Source: Halobacterium litoreum
Lineage (GTDB): Archaea; Halobacteriota; Halobacteria; Halobacteriales; Halobacteriaceae
Direction: 5' to 3'
Assembly: GCF_021233415.1 (NCBI RefSeq)
Contig: NZ_CP089466.1
Span: forward strand, 868,001 to 932,000
DNA: 64,000 nt
Position 1 is the first letter of the stretch; each line of letters starts with the position of its first letter. Positions 25,321-34,838 of the stretch are shown here, piece after piece. The position numbers were made by a program, and so were the translations under genes. The notes under the pieces were generated by a model that did no database searches, was not told the DNA's origin, and saw only the letters and a list, made by a program, of their open reading frames with translations.

Positions 25321-26466
25321 ATGCGAATCACCGACTACGAACTGTTCCACGCGCCGCCGCGGTGGCTGTTCCTCAAAGTCACCACGAGCGACGGGACGGT
25401 CGGCTGGGGCGAACCGGTCGTGGAGGGGCGCGCGCGAACGGTCGAGACCGCGGTCGAGGAGTTGTTCGACAACTACCTGCTGGGCGAGGACCCGACGCGC
25501 ATCGAGGACCACTGGCAGGCGATGTACCGGGGCGGCTTCTACCGGGGCGGCCCGATTCTGATGTCCGCCATCGCGGGCGTCGACCAAGCCCTCTGGGACA
25601 TCAAGGGCAAGCAGTTGGGTGCGCCGGTGTACGAACTGCTCGGCGGGCCGGCCCGGGACAGGGTGCGCGTCTACCAGTGGATTGGCGGCGACCGCCCGGA
25701 CGACGTGGGCGACGCCGCGGCCGAGAAGGTCGACGCGGGGTTCACGGCGCTGAAGATGAACGCGACGCCGGAACTGGAGCGCGTGGACTCGCCGCGCGCC
25801 GTCGACGAGGCAGTCGAACGCCTCGCCGCGGTGCGGGAGGCCGTCGGCGACGACGTGGACATCGGCGTGGACTTCCACGGGCGCGTGTCGAAGCCGATGG
25901 CGAAGCGCCTCGTCGCGGCGCTCGAACCGTACGACCCCTTTTTCGTGGAGGAGCCGGTGCTGCCCGAGCACAACGACGCGCTCCCCGAAATCGCGGCGAA
26001 GACGACGACGCCCATCGCCACCGGAGAGCGAATGTTCTCCCGTTGGGACTTCAAGGAGGTGTTCGAGCAGGGGAGCGTGGACGTGATTCAGCCGGACCTC
26101 TCGCACGCCGGCGGCATCACCGAGGTGAACAAGATTGCGTCGATGGCCGAAGCCTACGACGTGGCGCTGGCGCCCCACTGCCCGCTCGGCCCCGTCGCGC
26201 TGGCGTCCTGCGTGCAGGTGGACGCCGCGGCGCCGAACGCGCTGATTCAGGAGCAGAGCCTCGACATCCACTACAACGAGAGCAGCGACGTACTGGATTA
26301 CCTCGCCGACCCCTCCGTCTTCGAGTACGAGGACGGCTACGTGGACCTCCCAGAAGGACCGGGTCTCGGCATCGAGGTCGACGAGGCCGCGGTCCGGGAC
26401 AGCGACGAGCCGGACTGGCACAACCCCGTGTGGCGACACGGCGACGGGAGCGTGGCGGAATGGTGA
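25321..26466 (+). CDS. dgoD: D-galactonate dehydratase-like enolase superfamily enzyme
   Basis: 381 residues. The N-terminal capping domain reads WLFLKVTTSDGTVGWGEPV; the barrel carries metal ligands in IGVDFHGR (Asp, with the catalytic His two residues later), EEPV (Glu) and ATGERMF (Glu), and the second catalytic His in LAPHCPLGP. This spacing is that of GalD-type dehydratases, which convert a sugar acid to a 2-keto-3-deoxy acid. Overlap with an SDR gene supports a sugar oxidation pathway. The exact sugar acid (galactonate or an epimer) is inferred, not seen. Confidence 0.85.
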   Translation: MRITDYELFHAPPRWLFLKVTTSDGTVGWGEPVVEGRARTVETAVEELFDNYLLGEDPTRIEDHWQAMYRGGFYRGGPILMSAIAGVDQALWDIKGKQLGAPVYELLGGPARDRVRVYQWIGGDRPDDVGDAAAEKVDAGFTALKMNATPELERVDSPRAVDEAVERLAAVREAVGDDVDIGVDFHGRVSKPMAKRLVAALEPYDPFFVEEPVLPEHNDALPEIAAKTTTPIATGERMFSRWDFKEVFEQGSVDVIQPDLSHAGGITEVNKIASMAEAYDVALAPHCPLGPVALASCVQVDAAAPNALIQEQSLDIHYNESSDVLDYLADPSVFEYEDGYVDLPEGPGLGIEVDEAAVRDSDEPDWHNPVWRHGDGSVAEW

Positions 26467-27242
26467 GCGCGCGTCGCTTCGAGGGCCAGACGGCACTCGT
26501 CACGGGGTCGACGCGGGGCATCGGTGCGGGCACCGCGCGCCGCCTCGCCGACGAGGGCGCGGACGTGGTAGTGACCGGTCGCACCGTCGAGGACGGCGAG
26601 GCGGTCGCCGCCGAGATAACCGAGGGGACGCCCGGAACGGCCGAGTTCGTGCGCGCCGACATGCGCGACCCGGACGACATCGCGGCGCTCGTGGAGGCGA
26701 CCGTCGAGGAGTACGGTGGCCTCGACGTGCTCGTGAACAGCGCGGGCGTGCAGACGGAGACGGCGGCCGACGAGGCGACGATGGACGACTGGGACTTCGT
26801 GCTAGAGACGGACTTCCGGTCGTACTGGCTGACGACGAAACACGCCGTCGCGGCGATGGACGAGGGCGCCGTGGTGAACGTCTCGTCGAATCACGCGCGC
26901 CTGACGATGCCCGAGCACTTCCCGTACAACGCGGTGAAGGCCGGCATCGACGGGATGACGCGGGCGATGGCGCTGGACTTCGGGCCGTCGATTCGCGTGA
27001 ACACCGTGAATCCGGGGTGGGTCGCCGTCGAGCGCACCACCGATGACATGGATGGAGAGTACCGCGAGCACCTCGAATCCATCCACCCCGTGGGACGACT
27101 CGGCGACCCCGAGGACGTGGCCGGAGCAGCGGCGTTCCTCGCGAGCGACGACGCGGCGTTCGTGACCGGCGCGTCGCTGCTCGTGGACGGCGGTCGCTCC
27201 GCGGTCATGCAGGACGACACGCTTCCGGACTACCGCGAGTAG
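26460..27242 (+). CDS. Short-chain dehydrogenase/reductase
   Basis: 260 residues. TGSTRGIG near residues 15-22 binds the dinucleotide; NSAG is near 91; the catalytic Ser and Y-x-x-x-K appear in NVSSNHARL and YNAVK. A classical SDR of this length is typical of sugar or 3-oxoacyl reductases. It overlaps the dgoD-like gene by seven bases, so it is probably co-translated and may oxidise the aldose to the lactone whose acid the dehydratase uses. Confidence 0.85.
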   Translation: MVSARRFEGQTALVTGSTRGIGAGTARRLADEGADVVVTGRTVEDGEAVAAEITEGTPGTAEFVRADMRDPDDIAALVEATVEEYGGLDVLVNSAGVQTETAADEATMDDWDFVLETDFRSYWLTTKHAVAAMDEGAVVNVSSNHARLTMPEHFPYNAVKAGIDGMTRAMALDFGPSIRVNTVNPGWVAVERTTDDMDGEYREHLESIHPVGRLGDPEDVAGAAAFLASDDAAFVTGASLLVDGGRSAVMQDDTLPDYRE

Positions 27243-27345
27243 TCCCCGCTCCTTTCGGTGCGCTTATCTGTAGTGGGTTGTGAGTAGGAGTCGAGAACAA
27301 CCCTGTCAGTATGATACTACCAACAATACACGAGGGGTGGGTGGC

Positions 27346-30228
27346 GTGAGTCGCATCGAGGACTTCACGGCGCTCGTCACGAAACACAGCAAGGCCGCCA
27401 TCGCGGTGATGCTGGTGTTGACCGTCGCGGTCGGCGCCGGCGCACCGATGGTCGACCAGTCGTCCTCGCTCGACCAGTTCCAGTCCGAGAGCGAGGCCTC
27501 GGAGAAACTCGCGTACATCGAGGACAACTTCCAGTCCGGCAACGAGAACGTCACGAGCGCCCAAATCATCGTCAGGGGCGACAACGTCCTCTCGAAGTCC
27601 GGGCTCGTGAGCGCACTCGAGTACGAGCGCGCCCTCTACGAGAACGAGACGGTCAACGAGACGCTCGTGGAGAGCAACGCCGTCAACGGCATCGCGAACG
27701 TCGTGGCGATTGCCTCCATCCAGGCCGAGGAGGGCCGGGAACTCCAAGCGCGCACCGCGACCCTCAACCGCACCGCGGAGGCGCTGTACGGCGAACTGAC
27801 GTACCTCCGTCAGCACCCGAACGCGAGCGCCTCGGCGTCCTTCGAGTCGGTGCGCGCGAACACGTCGGTCGAACTGAACCGGACCGACGCCGCCATCTTC
27901 CAGCGCGCGACCGACCAACTGCGGAACGCCACCAGCCAGACGGAAGCGCAGCAGGCCTACCGGCTCGGCACGCGGGGCGTGCTCGCCGAGGAGTACCGCG
28001 AACTGCAGGTGGCAAGCGAGAACCTGCGCGCGAACGCGCAGAATGCCACGCTCGCCGAGCAAATCGCCCAGATAGAGTCGCTGAACGAGAGCGAAATCGA
28101 CGCCGTGGTCGGGCAGGTCTTGAGCGCGAACGGCGGCAACGGCGGCAGCGGCCAGTCGCTGTTCGCGTTCATGCCGTCGGGCTACGAACCGGGTTCGACC
28201 GAGGCCGAGGCGACGATGCTCGTCGTCCAGCAGCGCACCGAGTCCGCCACTAACACCGGACAGGTGACGAACGACGCCATCATCGACGCCCAACTCGCGA
28301 TGCAGGACATCGCCGAGGACCGCTCCCAGGAGTACCTCGTGTTCGGCGCGGGCATCATCACCGACGAGATCAACTCCTCGATGACCGACAGCCTGCTCAT
28401 CGTCGGGCCGCTGGCCATCCTGTTCGTGTTCCTCGCGCTCGCCATCGCGTACCGGGACGTCCTCGACATCGTCCTCGGCCTGTTCGGCATCGGCGCCGTC
28501 CTGACGTGGACGTTCGGCTTCATGGGCTGGGCGGGCATCGCGTTCAACCAACTGTTCATCGCGGTGCCAGTGTTGCTCATCGGGCTGAGCATCGACTACG
28601 CGATACACATCTTCATGCGGCACCGCGAGGAGCGCCAGGACCCCGACACGCCGAGTTCGGTTCGCGGGTCGATGCGGGTCGCGCTCTCGGGCGTCGGCGT
28701 CGCGCTCGTCTGGGTGACCGCCACCACCGTCATCGGGTTCCTCTCGAATCTGACGAGCCCGGTGCCGCCGATTCAGGAGTTCGGCGTCGTGAGTTCCGTG
28801 GGTATCACCGCCGCGTTGCTCGTGTTCGGCGTGCTGATTCCCGCGCTGAAAGTCGAAATCGATGGCTTCCTCGAAGGCCGCGGCTGGGACCGCAAGAAGC
28901 GCGCGTTCGGCACCGGCGGCGGTCGCCTGGGGCAGGTGCTCGCCGTCGGGTCGACGGCAGCGCGTAAGGCGCCCGTCCTCGTGCTCGTCTTGACGCTCGT
29001 CGTGACCGCGGCGGGCGCGTACGGCGGGTCGCAGGTCGACACGTCGTTCAGCCAGGAGGACTTCCTCGCGGAGGACCCCTCGGGCTGGATGAAAGACCTC
29101 CCGGAGCCGTTCGCGCCGGGTGAGTACTCCGCGAAGGAGAACCTCGCGTACGTGAACGAGCGGTTCGTTCGCGAGGACTCGCAGGCCCAACTGCTGTTAC
29201 AGGGGGCGGTAGAGAGCGACGCCGCCCTCGAGCAGGTGTACGCGGCCCGTCAGTCGGCCGCGGAGCAGAACGTGACGCGCCTGCTGCCGAACGGCCAGCC
29301 CGCGATTCAGGGGCCGCTGGCGGCGATGCAGTCCGTCGCGGCGCAAAACGAGACGTTCGCACAGACGTTCTCGGCGGCGGACACCGACGGTGACGGCGTC
29401 CCCGACCAGAACGTCACGGCGGTCTACGGCGCGTTCTACGACGCGGCGCCCCAGCAGGCCGAGCGCTACGTCCACCGGACCGAGTCCGGCGACGTCGAGG
29501 CGCTGCGCATGGTCGTGTCCATCGACGGCGGCGCGTCCGGCGGTGCCGTCACGACGGAGATGCGGAACGTGGCCGACGTCGCGTCGGCCAACGGCGTCGA
29601 GGTGACCGCGACCGGGCAGAGCATCCTGTTCAAAATCGTGCAGGACCAACTGCTGGAGACGGTCATCCAGAGCCTGCTCATCACCCTCGTCGCGGTGTTC
29701 GCGTTCCTGATGGTGACCTACCGGGTGACGGACGGGAGCGCGACGCTGGGGGCGGTGACGCTGCTCCCGGTGGTGTTCAGCGTGGCGTGGATTCTCGGCA
29801 CGATGTACCTCGTGGGCATCCCGTTCAACATCCTCACGGGGATGATCACGAGCCTGACCGTCGGGCTCGGCGTGGCGTACAGCATTCACCTGAGCGAGCG
29901 CTACGTGCAGGAGTTAGAGCGCAACGACACGGTCTGGGAGGCGATGCGCACCGCCGTCACCGGCACGGGCGGCGCGCTCCTCGGGAGCGCGGCGACCACC
30001 GTCGGCGGGTTCGGCGTGCTGGCGTTCGCCATCCTGCCGCCGCTCCAGCAGTTCGGCATCATCACGGGGCTGACCATCATCTACGCGTTCCTCGCGAGCG
30101 TGCTCGTGTTGCCGACGCTGCTCGCGGTGTGGACGAAGTACTTCGGGCCGGAGTGGGCGAGCGCGGACTTCGGTGAGACCGCCGCGACGCCCGAGACCAC
30201 GGACGGAGGGGTTAGAGAGGACCGATGA
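27346..30228 (+). CDS. RND/MMPL superfamily membrane transporter
   Basis: 960 residues in two similar halves. Each half has one N-terminal helix, a large extracellular loop and a block of about five helices, e.g. LLIVGPLAILFVFLALAI with GLSIDYAIHIFMRHRE, and its repeat GLGVAYSIHLSERY. The DY/xY in helix 4 of each half fits the proton relay of MMPL/SSD exporters. It probably exports lipids or hydrophobic compounds. GTG 27346 is chosen (GTG 27337 is also possible); an AT-rich tract gatactaccaacaatac lies upstream. A regulator gene overlaps its end. Confidence 0.85.
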   Translation: MSRIEDFTALVTKHSKAAIAVMLVLTVAVGAGAPMVDQSSSLDQFQSESEASEKLAYIEDNFQSGNENVTSAQIIVRGDNVLSKSGLVSALEYERALYENETVNETLVESNAVNGIANVVAIASIQAEEGRELQARTATLNRTAEALYGELTYLRQHPNASASASFESVRANTSVELNRTDAAIFQRATDQLRNATSQTEAQQAYRLGTRGVLAEEYRELQVASENLRANAQNATLAEQIAQIESLNESEIDAVVGQVLSANGGNGGSGQSLFAFMPSGYEPGSTEAEATMLVVQQRTESATNTGQVTNDAIIDAQLAMQDIAEDRSQEYLVFGAGIITDEINSSMTDSLLIVGPLAILFVFLALAIAYRDVLDIVLGLFGIGAVLTWTFGFMGWAGIAFNQLFIAVPVLLIGLSIDYAIHIFMRHREERQDPDTPSSVRGSMRVALSGVGVALVWVTATTVIGFLSNLTSPVPPIQEFGVVSSVGITAALLVFGVLIPALKVEIDGFLEGRGWDRKKRAFGTGGGRLGQVLAVGSTAARKAPVLVLVLTLVVTAAGAYGGSQVDTSFSQEDFLAEDPSGWMKDLPEPFAPGEYSAKENLAYVNERFVREDSQAQLLLQGAVESDAALEQVYAARQSAAEQNVTRLLPNGQPAIQGPLAAMQSVAAQNETFAQTFSAADTDGDGVPDQNVTAVYGAFYDAAPQQAERYVHRTESGDVEALRMVVSIDGGASGGAVTTEMRNVADVASANGVEVTATGQSILFKIVQDQLLETVIQSLLITLVAVFAFLMVTYRVTDGSATLGAVTLLPVVFSVAWILGTMYLVGIPFNILTGMITSLTVGLGVAYSIHLSERYVQELERNDTVWEAMRTAVTGTGGALLGSAATTVGGFGVLAFAILPPLQQFGIITGLTIIYAFLASVLVLPTLLAVWTKYFGPEWASADFGETAATPETTDGGVREDR

Positions 30229-30977
30229 ACGAGGACGACGCGGTGGACGCACTGAAGCGCCTCGGCCTCACGACGTACGAGGCCCGGGTGTTCGTCGCGC
30301 TCCAGAAACTCGGTACGGGCTCCGCGAGCGAGGTCGCCGACATCGCGGACGTGCCCCGGTCGCAGGTGTACGGCGCGGCCGACGACCTCGAAGAGCGCGG
30401 GCTCGTGGACGTCGAGCAGTCGAACCCGACGCGGTACCGGCCGGTCGACGTCGACGAGGCCCGGGAGCGGCTCTACCGCCAACTGGAGTCCGAGAGCGAC
30501 GCGGCGTTCGACTACCTCGACTCGGTCCGGGAGGAGTACGGCACCGCCGACGAGCAAAGCGAGTCCATCTGGACGGTGCGCGGCGAGTCGAACGTCGTGT
30601 CGCGGGCCGCCCAGTTGGTTTCGGCGGCCGACGAGCGCGTCGTCTACGGGACCGACGACACGGCGCGCCTCGAACCCGCGGTGCGGGACGCACTCGAAGC
30701 CGCGGCCGACGCCGACGTCGAGGTCACCGTCGTCAGCGAGAACGACGACGTGCTCGACGTGGCGGACGACCTCGGCGCGCTCCCGGTGTCGGTCTGCCAC
30801 CAGCCGACGCCGGAGATGGGCGCGGCGCGCGTGGTGATGGCCGACGACGACGCCGTGCTCGTGAGCGTGCTCGGCGACGACGGCGCGGAGACCGCGTTCT
30901 GGAGTCGCGGCACGGCGTTCGCGTCGATGCTGTCGTCGCTGCTCGGGCAGTTCGTCGCCGCGCAGGAAGACCAGTAA
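30225..30977 (+). CDS. TrmB-family transcriptional regulator
   Basis: 250 residues. The N-terminal winged helix (LKRLGLTTYEARVFVALQKLGTGSASEVADIADVPRSQVYGAADDLEERGLV) is the TrmB pattern, followed by a coiled segment and a ligand or dimer domain. The ATGA overlap with the RND gene makes regulation of that exporter likely. Effector unknown. Confidence 0.85.
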   Translation: MNEDDAVDALKRLGLTTYEARVFVALQKLGTGSASEVADIADVPRSQVYGAADDLEERGLVDVEQSNPTRYRPVDVDEARERLYRQLESESDAAFDYLDSVREEYGTADEQSESIWTVRGESNVVSRAAQLVSAADERVVYGTDDTARLEPAVRDALEAAADADVEVTVVSENDDVLDVADDLGALPVSVCHQPTPEMGAARVVMADDDAVLVSVLGDDGAETAFWSRGTAFASMLSSLLGQFVAAQEDQ

Positions 30978-31008
30978 GCGGTTTCCCCGTCCGTTCCCTT
31001 CTTCGGGT

Positions 31009-31434
31009 ATGCGAGTGGTTCGCGCCGACACCGACGAGCGATACGAAGACGCGCTCGCGGTCCGATTCGACGTGTTCGTCGCCGAGCAGGGCGTCCCCGA
31101 GGAACTGGAGGTCGACGACCACGAGGACGAAGCCGTCCACTTCGTCGCGTACGACGACGGCGACCCCGTGGGGGCGGCGCGCCTCCGCGAGTACGAACCG
31201 GACGTCGGGAAAGTCGAGCGCGTCGCCGTCCGCGAGTCCCGGCGCGGCGAGGGATGGGGCGGGGCGCTGATGGACGCCGTCGAGGACGCCGCGGGCGAGC
31301 GCTACGACGAGCTGTTCTTGCACGCCCAACTGCCCGTCGAGGAGTTCTACGCGGACCGAGGGTACGAGCGCGAGGGCGAGGAGTTCGAGGAGGCGGGCAT
31401 CCCGCACGTCGCGATGCGGAAGCGTCTCCCGTAG
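31009..31434 (+). CDS. GNAT-family N-acetyltransferase
   Basis: 141 residues. It reads VRFDVFVAEQGVPEELEVDDHEDEAVHF, then VAVRESRRGEGWGGALM, the acetyl-CoA pyrophosphate-binding loop (R/Q-x-x-G-x-G/A), and LHAQLPVEEFYADRGY. This resembles the ElaA-like GNAT subgroup. The acceptor is unknown. It follows the regulator by about 30 bases. Confidence 0.85.
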   Translation: MRVVRADTDERYEDALAVRFDVFVAEQGVPEELEVDDHEDEAVHFVAYDDGDPVGAARLREYEPDVGKVERVAVRESRRGEGWGGALMDAVEDAAGERYDELFLHAQLPVEEFYADRGYEREGEEFEEAGIPHVAMRKRLP

Positions 31435-31662
31435 CCTTCGCGGGGGGGTGGAGGACCGAACGGGGACGAGATACTGACAACCGAGGGGGCGTGCGCTGAG
31501 CCGGTGGGCACGCCGGTAGACGGCTAGCGCGCCATCCAATTAACTGTGTCCAGAAGCGAGATTCACAAACAGAGTTGACACGTATCGGACGGGGGCGCTC
31601 GTGGCGCCGAACCGACGAGTAGACGACAGGTACAAGGAACGTCGCGGCGTCTCGACGGTCGA
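31435..31662. other. Intergenic gap between GNAT and MoxR genes
   Basis: The 228-base gap holds a 7-bp hairpin (ggcgtgc 31488-31494 with gcacgcc 31508-31514), perhaps a terminator for the GNAT unit, and an AT-rich atccaattaactg tract near 31534-31546 that may be a promoter. No gene is apparent. Confidence 0.35.
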
Positions 31663-32613
31663 ATGGACGTCGACACTGCCGCCCAGACGTGTACCGACGT
31701 TGTCGACGCGGTGAGCGAGGCGGTCGTCACCGACCGCGAGTTCCTCGAAACCGTGCTCTCCGGCGCGCTCGCCCGGGGCCACGTCCTCCTGGAGGACGTG
31801 CCCGGAACCGGGAAGACGCTGACCGCGCGCAGCCTCGCGACCGCGCTCGGCCTGGAGTTCACCCGCATCCAGTTCACGCCCGACCTCCTCCCCGCCGACA
31901 TCACCGGCTCGCACGTCTACGACGCCGCGACCGAATCGTTCACGTTCAACCGCGGCCCCGTGTTCGCGAACGTGGTGCTCGCGGACGAAATCAATCGCGC
32001 GCCGCCGAAGACCCAGGCCGCGCTCCTCGAAGCGATGGAGGAGGGACAGGTGAGCGTCGACGGCGAGACGCGCCAACTCCCCGACCCCTTCTTCGTCATC
32101 GCGACGCAGAACCCCGTCGAGCAGGAGGGGACGTTCCGCCTCCCCGAGGCCCAGCGCGACCGGTTCGCGGTGAAGGCGGGCATCGGCTACCCGAACCGGG
32201 TGGGGGAACGCGAACTCATCGACCGGCGCGCCGACCGCACCGCCACCACGCCCGAAGTCTCGCAGGTCGTCCCGGACGACGCGCTCCGGAACCTCCAGAC
32301 CGTCCCGGAGACCGTCTCCGTCGCTGACGGCGTGCGCGACTACGTCGTCGACGTCGGTCGCGCCACCCGCGAGGACGACCGCGTCGACGTCGGCGTGAGC
32401 CCCCGCGGCACCCAGCGCCTCTTCGAGGTGGCGCGCGCTCGCGCCGTCCTCCACGGCCGCGAGTACGTCGCCCCCGAGGACGTGAAACGCGTCGCGCGCC
32501 CCGTGCTCGTCCACCGCCTCGTCTTGACGGGCGAGGCCACCGTCGAGCAGACCGACCCCGCGGACGTCGTCGCGGACGTGCTCGACCGCGTCGAGGTCCC
32601 CGCTGTCTCGTAA
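31663..32613 (+). CDS. MoxR-type AAA+ ATPase
   Basis: 316 residues. Walker A is EDVPGTGKT (about 45-53), Walker B LADEINRAPPKTQAALLEAMEEGQVSVDG (about 107-135), and sensor 1 VIATQNPVEQEGTFRLPEAQRDRF. MoxR ATPases act as chaperones with DUF58/von Willebrand-type and transglutaminase proteins. Those partner genes lie at 33324-39329 but on the other strand, with two unrelated small genes between, so the usual co-transcription has been broken here. Confidence 0.92.
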   Translation: MDVDTAAQTCTDVVDAVSEAVVTDREFLETVLSGALARGHVLLEDVPGTGKTLTARSLATALGLEFTRIQFTPDLLPADITGSHVYDAATESFTFNRGPVFANVVLADEINRAPPKTQAALLEAMEEGQVSVDGETRQLPDPFFVIATQNPVEQEGTFRLPEAQRDRFAVKAGIGYPNRVGERELIDRRADRTATTPEVSQVVPDDALRNLQTVPETVSVADGVRDYVVDVGRATREDDRVDVGVSPRGTQRLFEVARARAVLHGREYVAPEDVKRVARPVLVHRLVLTGEATVEQTDPADVVADVLDRVEVPAVS

Positions 32614-32643
32614 TCCCGGCCCGTCTCTCCCGTCGAGAATCAG

Positions 32644-32910
32644 TTACTCGCCGTACGTCTCCCGCAGGTACGCCACGATGTCGCTGCTCTCGTGCATCCC
32701 GGTGACGCCCTGCGCCGGGTCGACGAGCACCGGCACCTCGGACTGCCCGCTGATTTCTCGTACTTCGTCGCGCCGGAACTGGAAGAAGGAGACCCGGCGG
32801 GTGTCGTAGTCGAGACCGAGTTCGCCGAGGACGCATTTCACTTTCCGGCAGTACGGGCAGAACGGCTGGACGTACAGCACGCGCCCGTCGCCCGATTCGC
32901 CGGTCGTCAT
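32644..32910 (-). CDS. Glutaredoxin / GST-N-like thioredoxin-fold protein
   Basis: 88 residues with the active site CPYC near residue 19, preceding KVKCVLGELGLDYDTRRV, and the cis-Pro in SEVPVLVD. This is a small glutaredoxin-like redox protein. It overlaps the upstream gene stop (ATGA). Confidence 0.85.
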   Translation of the reverse strand: MTTGESGDGRVLYVQPFCPYCRKVKCVLGELGLDYDTRRVSFFQFRRDEVREISGQSEVPVLVDPAQGVTGMHESSDIVAYLRETYGE

Positions 32911-33284
32911 CTGAGCGTCTCCTCGACGGCGTCGAGGACGGGCGAGACGTTCGACACGTCGCCGTCGAGGCCGACGAACACGGTCGGCGCCGCCTCGTAG
33001 CCGAGCACCACGACGTTCACGCCGTCGTCGTACACTTCGACGGTACACCGAAGCGGCCCGACCGGGTCGTGGAGCGTCTCCTTCCGGTCGGCCGACAGCA
33101 CGTCCAACACCACTTCGTCCACCACGTCGTCGACGTGGCCGGGCTCGTAGCCGTCGAGTGCGTCCTCGCTCGCGTACGCTATCGTGTAGTCCCGCTCCCG
33201 GAAATCTCCGTAGAACACGCCTCTGAGGCCGTCTCCTGCCCGCGATTCGAGCCGGTCGACGAGCGCCTCGATTCGGTCGTCCAT
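32907..33284 (-). CDS. Conserved haloarchaeal protein of unknown function
   Basis: 125 residues, acidic, soluble. It reads RGVFYGDFRERDYTIAYASEDALDGY and later VEVYDDGVNVVVLGYEAAPTVFVGLDGDV, a strand-rich pattern shared by a haloarchaea-only family. A tatttatt TATA element lies about 27 bases before ATG 33284. It is coupled by ATGA to the glutaredoxin-like gene. Confidence 0.7.
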   Translation of the reverse strand: MDDRIEALVDRLESRAGDGLRGVFYGDFRERDYTIAYASEDALDGYEPGHVDDVVDEVVLDVLSADRKETLHDPVGPLRCTVEVYDDGVNVVVLGYEAAPTVFVGLDGDVSNVSPVLDAVEETLR

Positions 33285-33323
33285 CCCGAGCGACCAAGGA
33301 CTGAAACCCAATAAATACCCGCG

Positions 33324-34838
33324 TCACTCGGCGAGCGCGGCGACGAGCGCCGCGAGCCCGAGGCCGGCGACGACCAGCGCGGCGAGCGCCGCCGTCGCGG
33401 ACGGCGCGCCGAGTCCGCGAGTCGCGCCGTACAGCGTCTTCGCGCCGTAGTACGCCAGCACACCGACGCCGACGCTCGCGGCGACGTGGACGAGTTCGAC
33501 TCGGGCCGTGCGGGCGTCCCGCCCGAGTTCGGCGGCGAGGCCGACGCCGTACTCGCCGGCGTCCCAGACGACCATCCCGGCGGCGACGAGGCCGAACACG
33601 AACCCGGCGTTGGCGTTCTGGACGCCCGCGACGGCGCCCGCGAGCACGAGGCCGGCGGCGGCGACGGCGGCCGGCGCCCCGCGCTGTGGAACCGCGCGAA
33701 TCCGGCCGAGCGCGGCGAACGCGAGCAGGAGCGTCGCGAGCGCCGCAATCGGGACGACCAGGCCGGCGAGCGCGAGCGCCTGCTCGCCGAACACGCGCAC
33801 GACGTTGTCGAAGACCTCCTGTCCCTGCTCGGGGAGCGCGGCGCGCGCTCGCCCGACGATTCGGCCCGCGAACACGAGGCCGACGGTCGCCGCGAGCACG
33901 CCGCCGCCAGCCGTGGGCGCGACCCGTCGCAGGCTCTCCTCGCGGTCGCCGGTGACGAGTCGTCCGACCCGCAGCACGGCGTACGTGACCAGTGACGCGC
34001 CGACCGTCGCGAGCATCAGGACGCGAACGGCGCCCGAGGACGCGAGCGCGCCGACGAGCGAGACGACTGCGTCGGGCGTCTGCTCGACGACGCGGTCGGC
34101 GAACCCGGACAGCAGGGCGAACAGCGCCACCGTCCACGACAGCGCGAACAGTCGCCAGACGGACAGCGACGCGACGACGACCCGACTCTCGGCGCGCGCG
34201 ACGGCGTCGCGACGGTGCCGGGGTGCGAGTTCGACGAGCGGCGCGGCGGAGACGCCGGACGCCAGCGCGCGCGCCGTCACCGCGAGCACCACGAAGAACA
34301 CCACCACGTCGATGGGGCCGCCGGTCGGCGTGACGGCGATACGGCCGACCAGCCCCGCCGCGTCCCCCACGTCACCGAGCGCGCCGGTCTCGGCGTTCAG
34401 GCTGGTGACGGCGGCGGCGACCGCGGCGACGAACGGGAGGACGGTGGTCGCGGCGACGACGGAGAACGCGCGCCCGACCGCGCCGCCGCCGACGCCGCCG
34501 GTGAATGCGGCGACGGCGCCGAATCCGGCGGCGGCGAACGCGAGCATCGCGAACGGGTCGAGCAGGCCGTCGAGGAGCGGGAGGTCGGCGAGCGAGAGGC
34601 CGGCGGCCGCGAACACCGCGGCGCCGCCGGCGGGCGCGAGGACGGACGCCGCGAACACGGCGAGCGGTTCCTCTCGGCTGGCGAGACCGGTCGCAACCGC
34701 GAGGACGCCGCCGCCGAACGCGGCGAGGAGCGCGAGCGTGCCGTAGATTCCAGTGGCGTCCTCGACGGCGAACGCGACGACCGCGATGACGGCGACGCCC
34801 GCGACGAGCGTCGGGCGGCGAACGGTCGCGGCGCTCAT
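33324..34838 (-). CDS. Polytopic membrane protein of the DUF58-transglutaminase operon
   Basis: 504 residues with about 12 hydrophobic helices rich in Ala, Gly and Val. It starts by ATGA overlap with the DUF58 gene. This family (DUF7519-like) is found in the same haloarchaeal operon as MoxR, DUF58 and transglutaminase proteins, where it may form the membrane part of the complex. No known transport motif is visible. Confidence 0.7.
   Translation of the reverse strand: MSAATVRRPTLVAGVAVIAVVAFAVEDATGIYGTLALLAAFGGGVLAVATGLASREEPLAVFAASVLAPAGGAAVFAAAGLSLADLPLLDGLLDPFAMLAFAAAGFGAVAAFTGGVGGGAVGRAFSVVAATTVLPFVAAVAAAVTSLNAETGALGDVGDAAGLVGRIAVTPTGGPIDVVVFFVVLAVTARALASGVSAAPLVELAPRHRRDAVARAESRVVVASLSVWRLFALSWTVALFALLSGFADRVVEQTPDAVVSLVGALASSGAVRVLMLATVGASLVTYAVLRVGRLVTGDREESLRRVAPTAGGGVLAATVGLVFAGRIVGRARAALPEQGQEVFDNVVRVFGEQALALAGLVVPIAALATLLLAFAALGRIRAVPQRGAPAAVAAAGLVLAGAVAGVQNANAGFVFGLVAAGMVVWDAGEYGVGLAAELGRDARTARVELVHVAASVGVGVLAYYGAKTLYGATRGLGAPSATAALAALVVAGLGLAALVAALAE

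Noticed and set aside
27205..29190. Long minus-strand open frame opposite the RND gene
   Set aside because: No signal or domain; the plus-strand gene has clear membrane halves.
31488..31514. 7-bp hairpin after the GNAT gene as a firm terminator
   Set aside because: The stem is short, the loop long and no T-run follows; only mentioned as possible.
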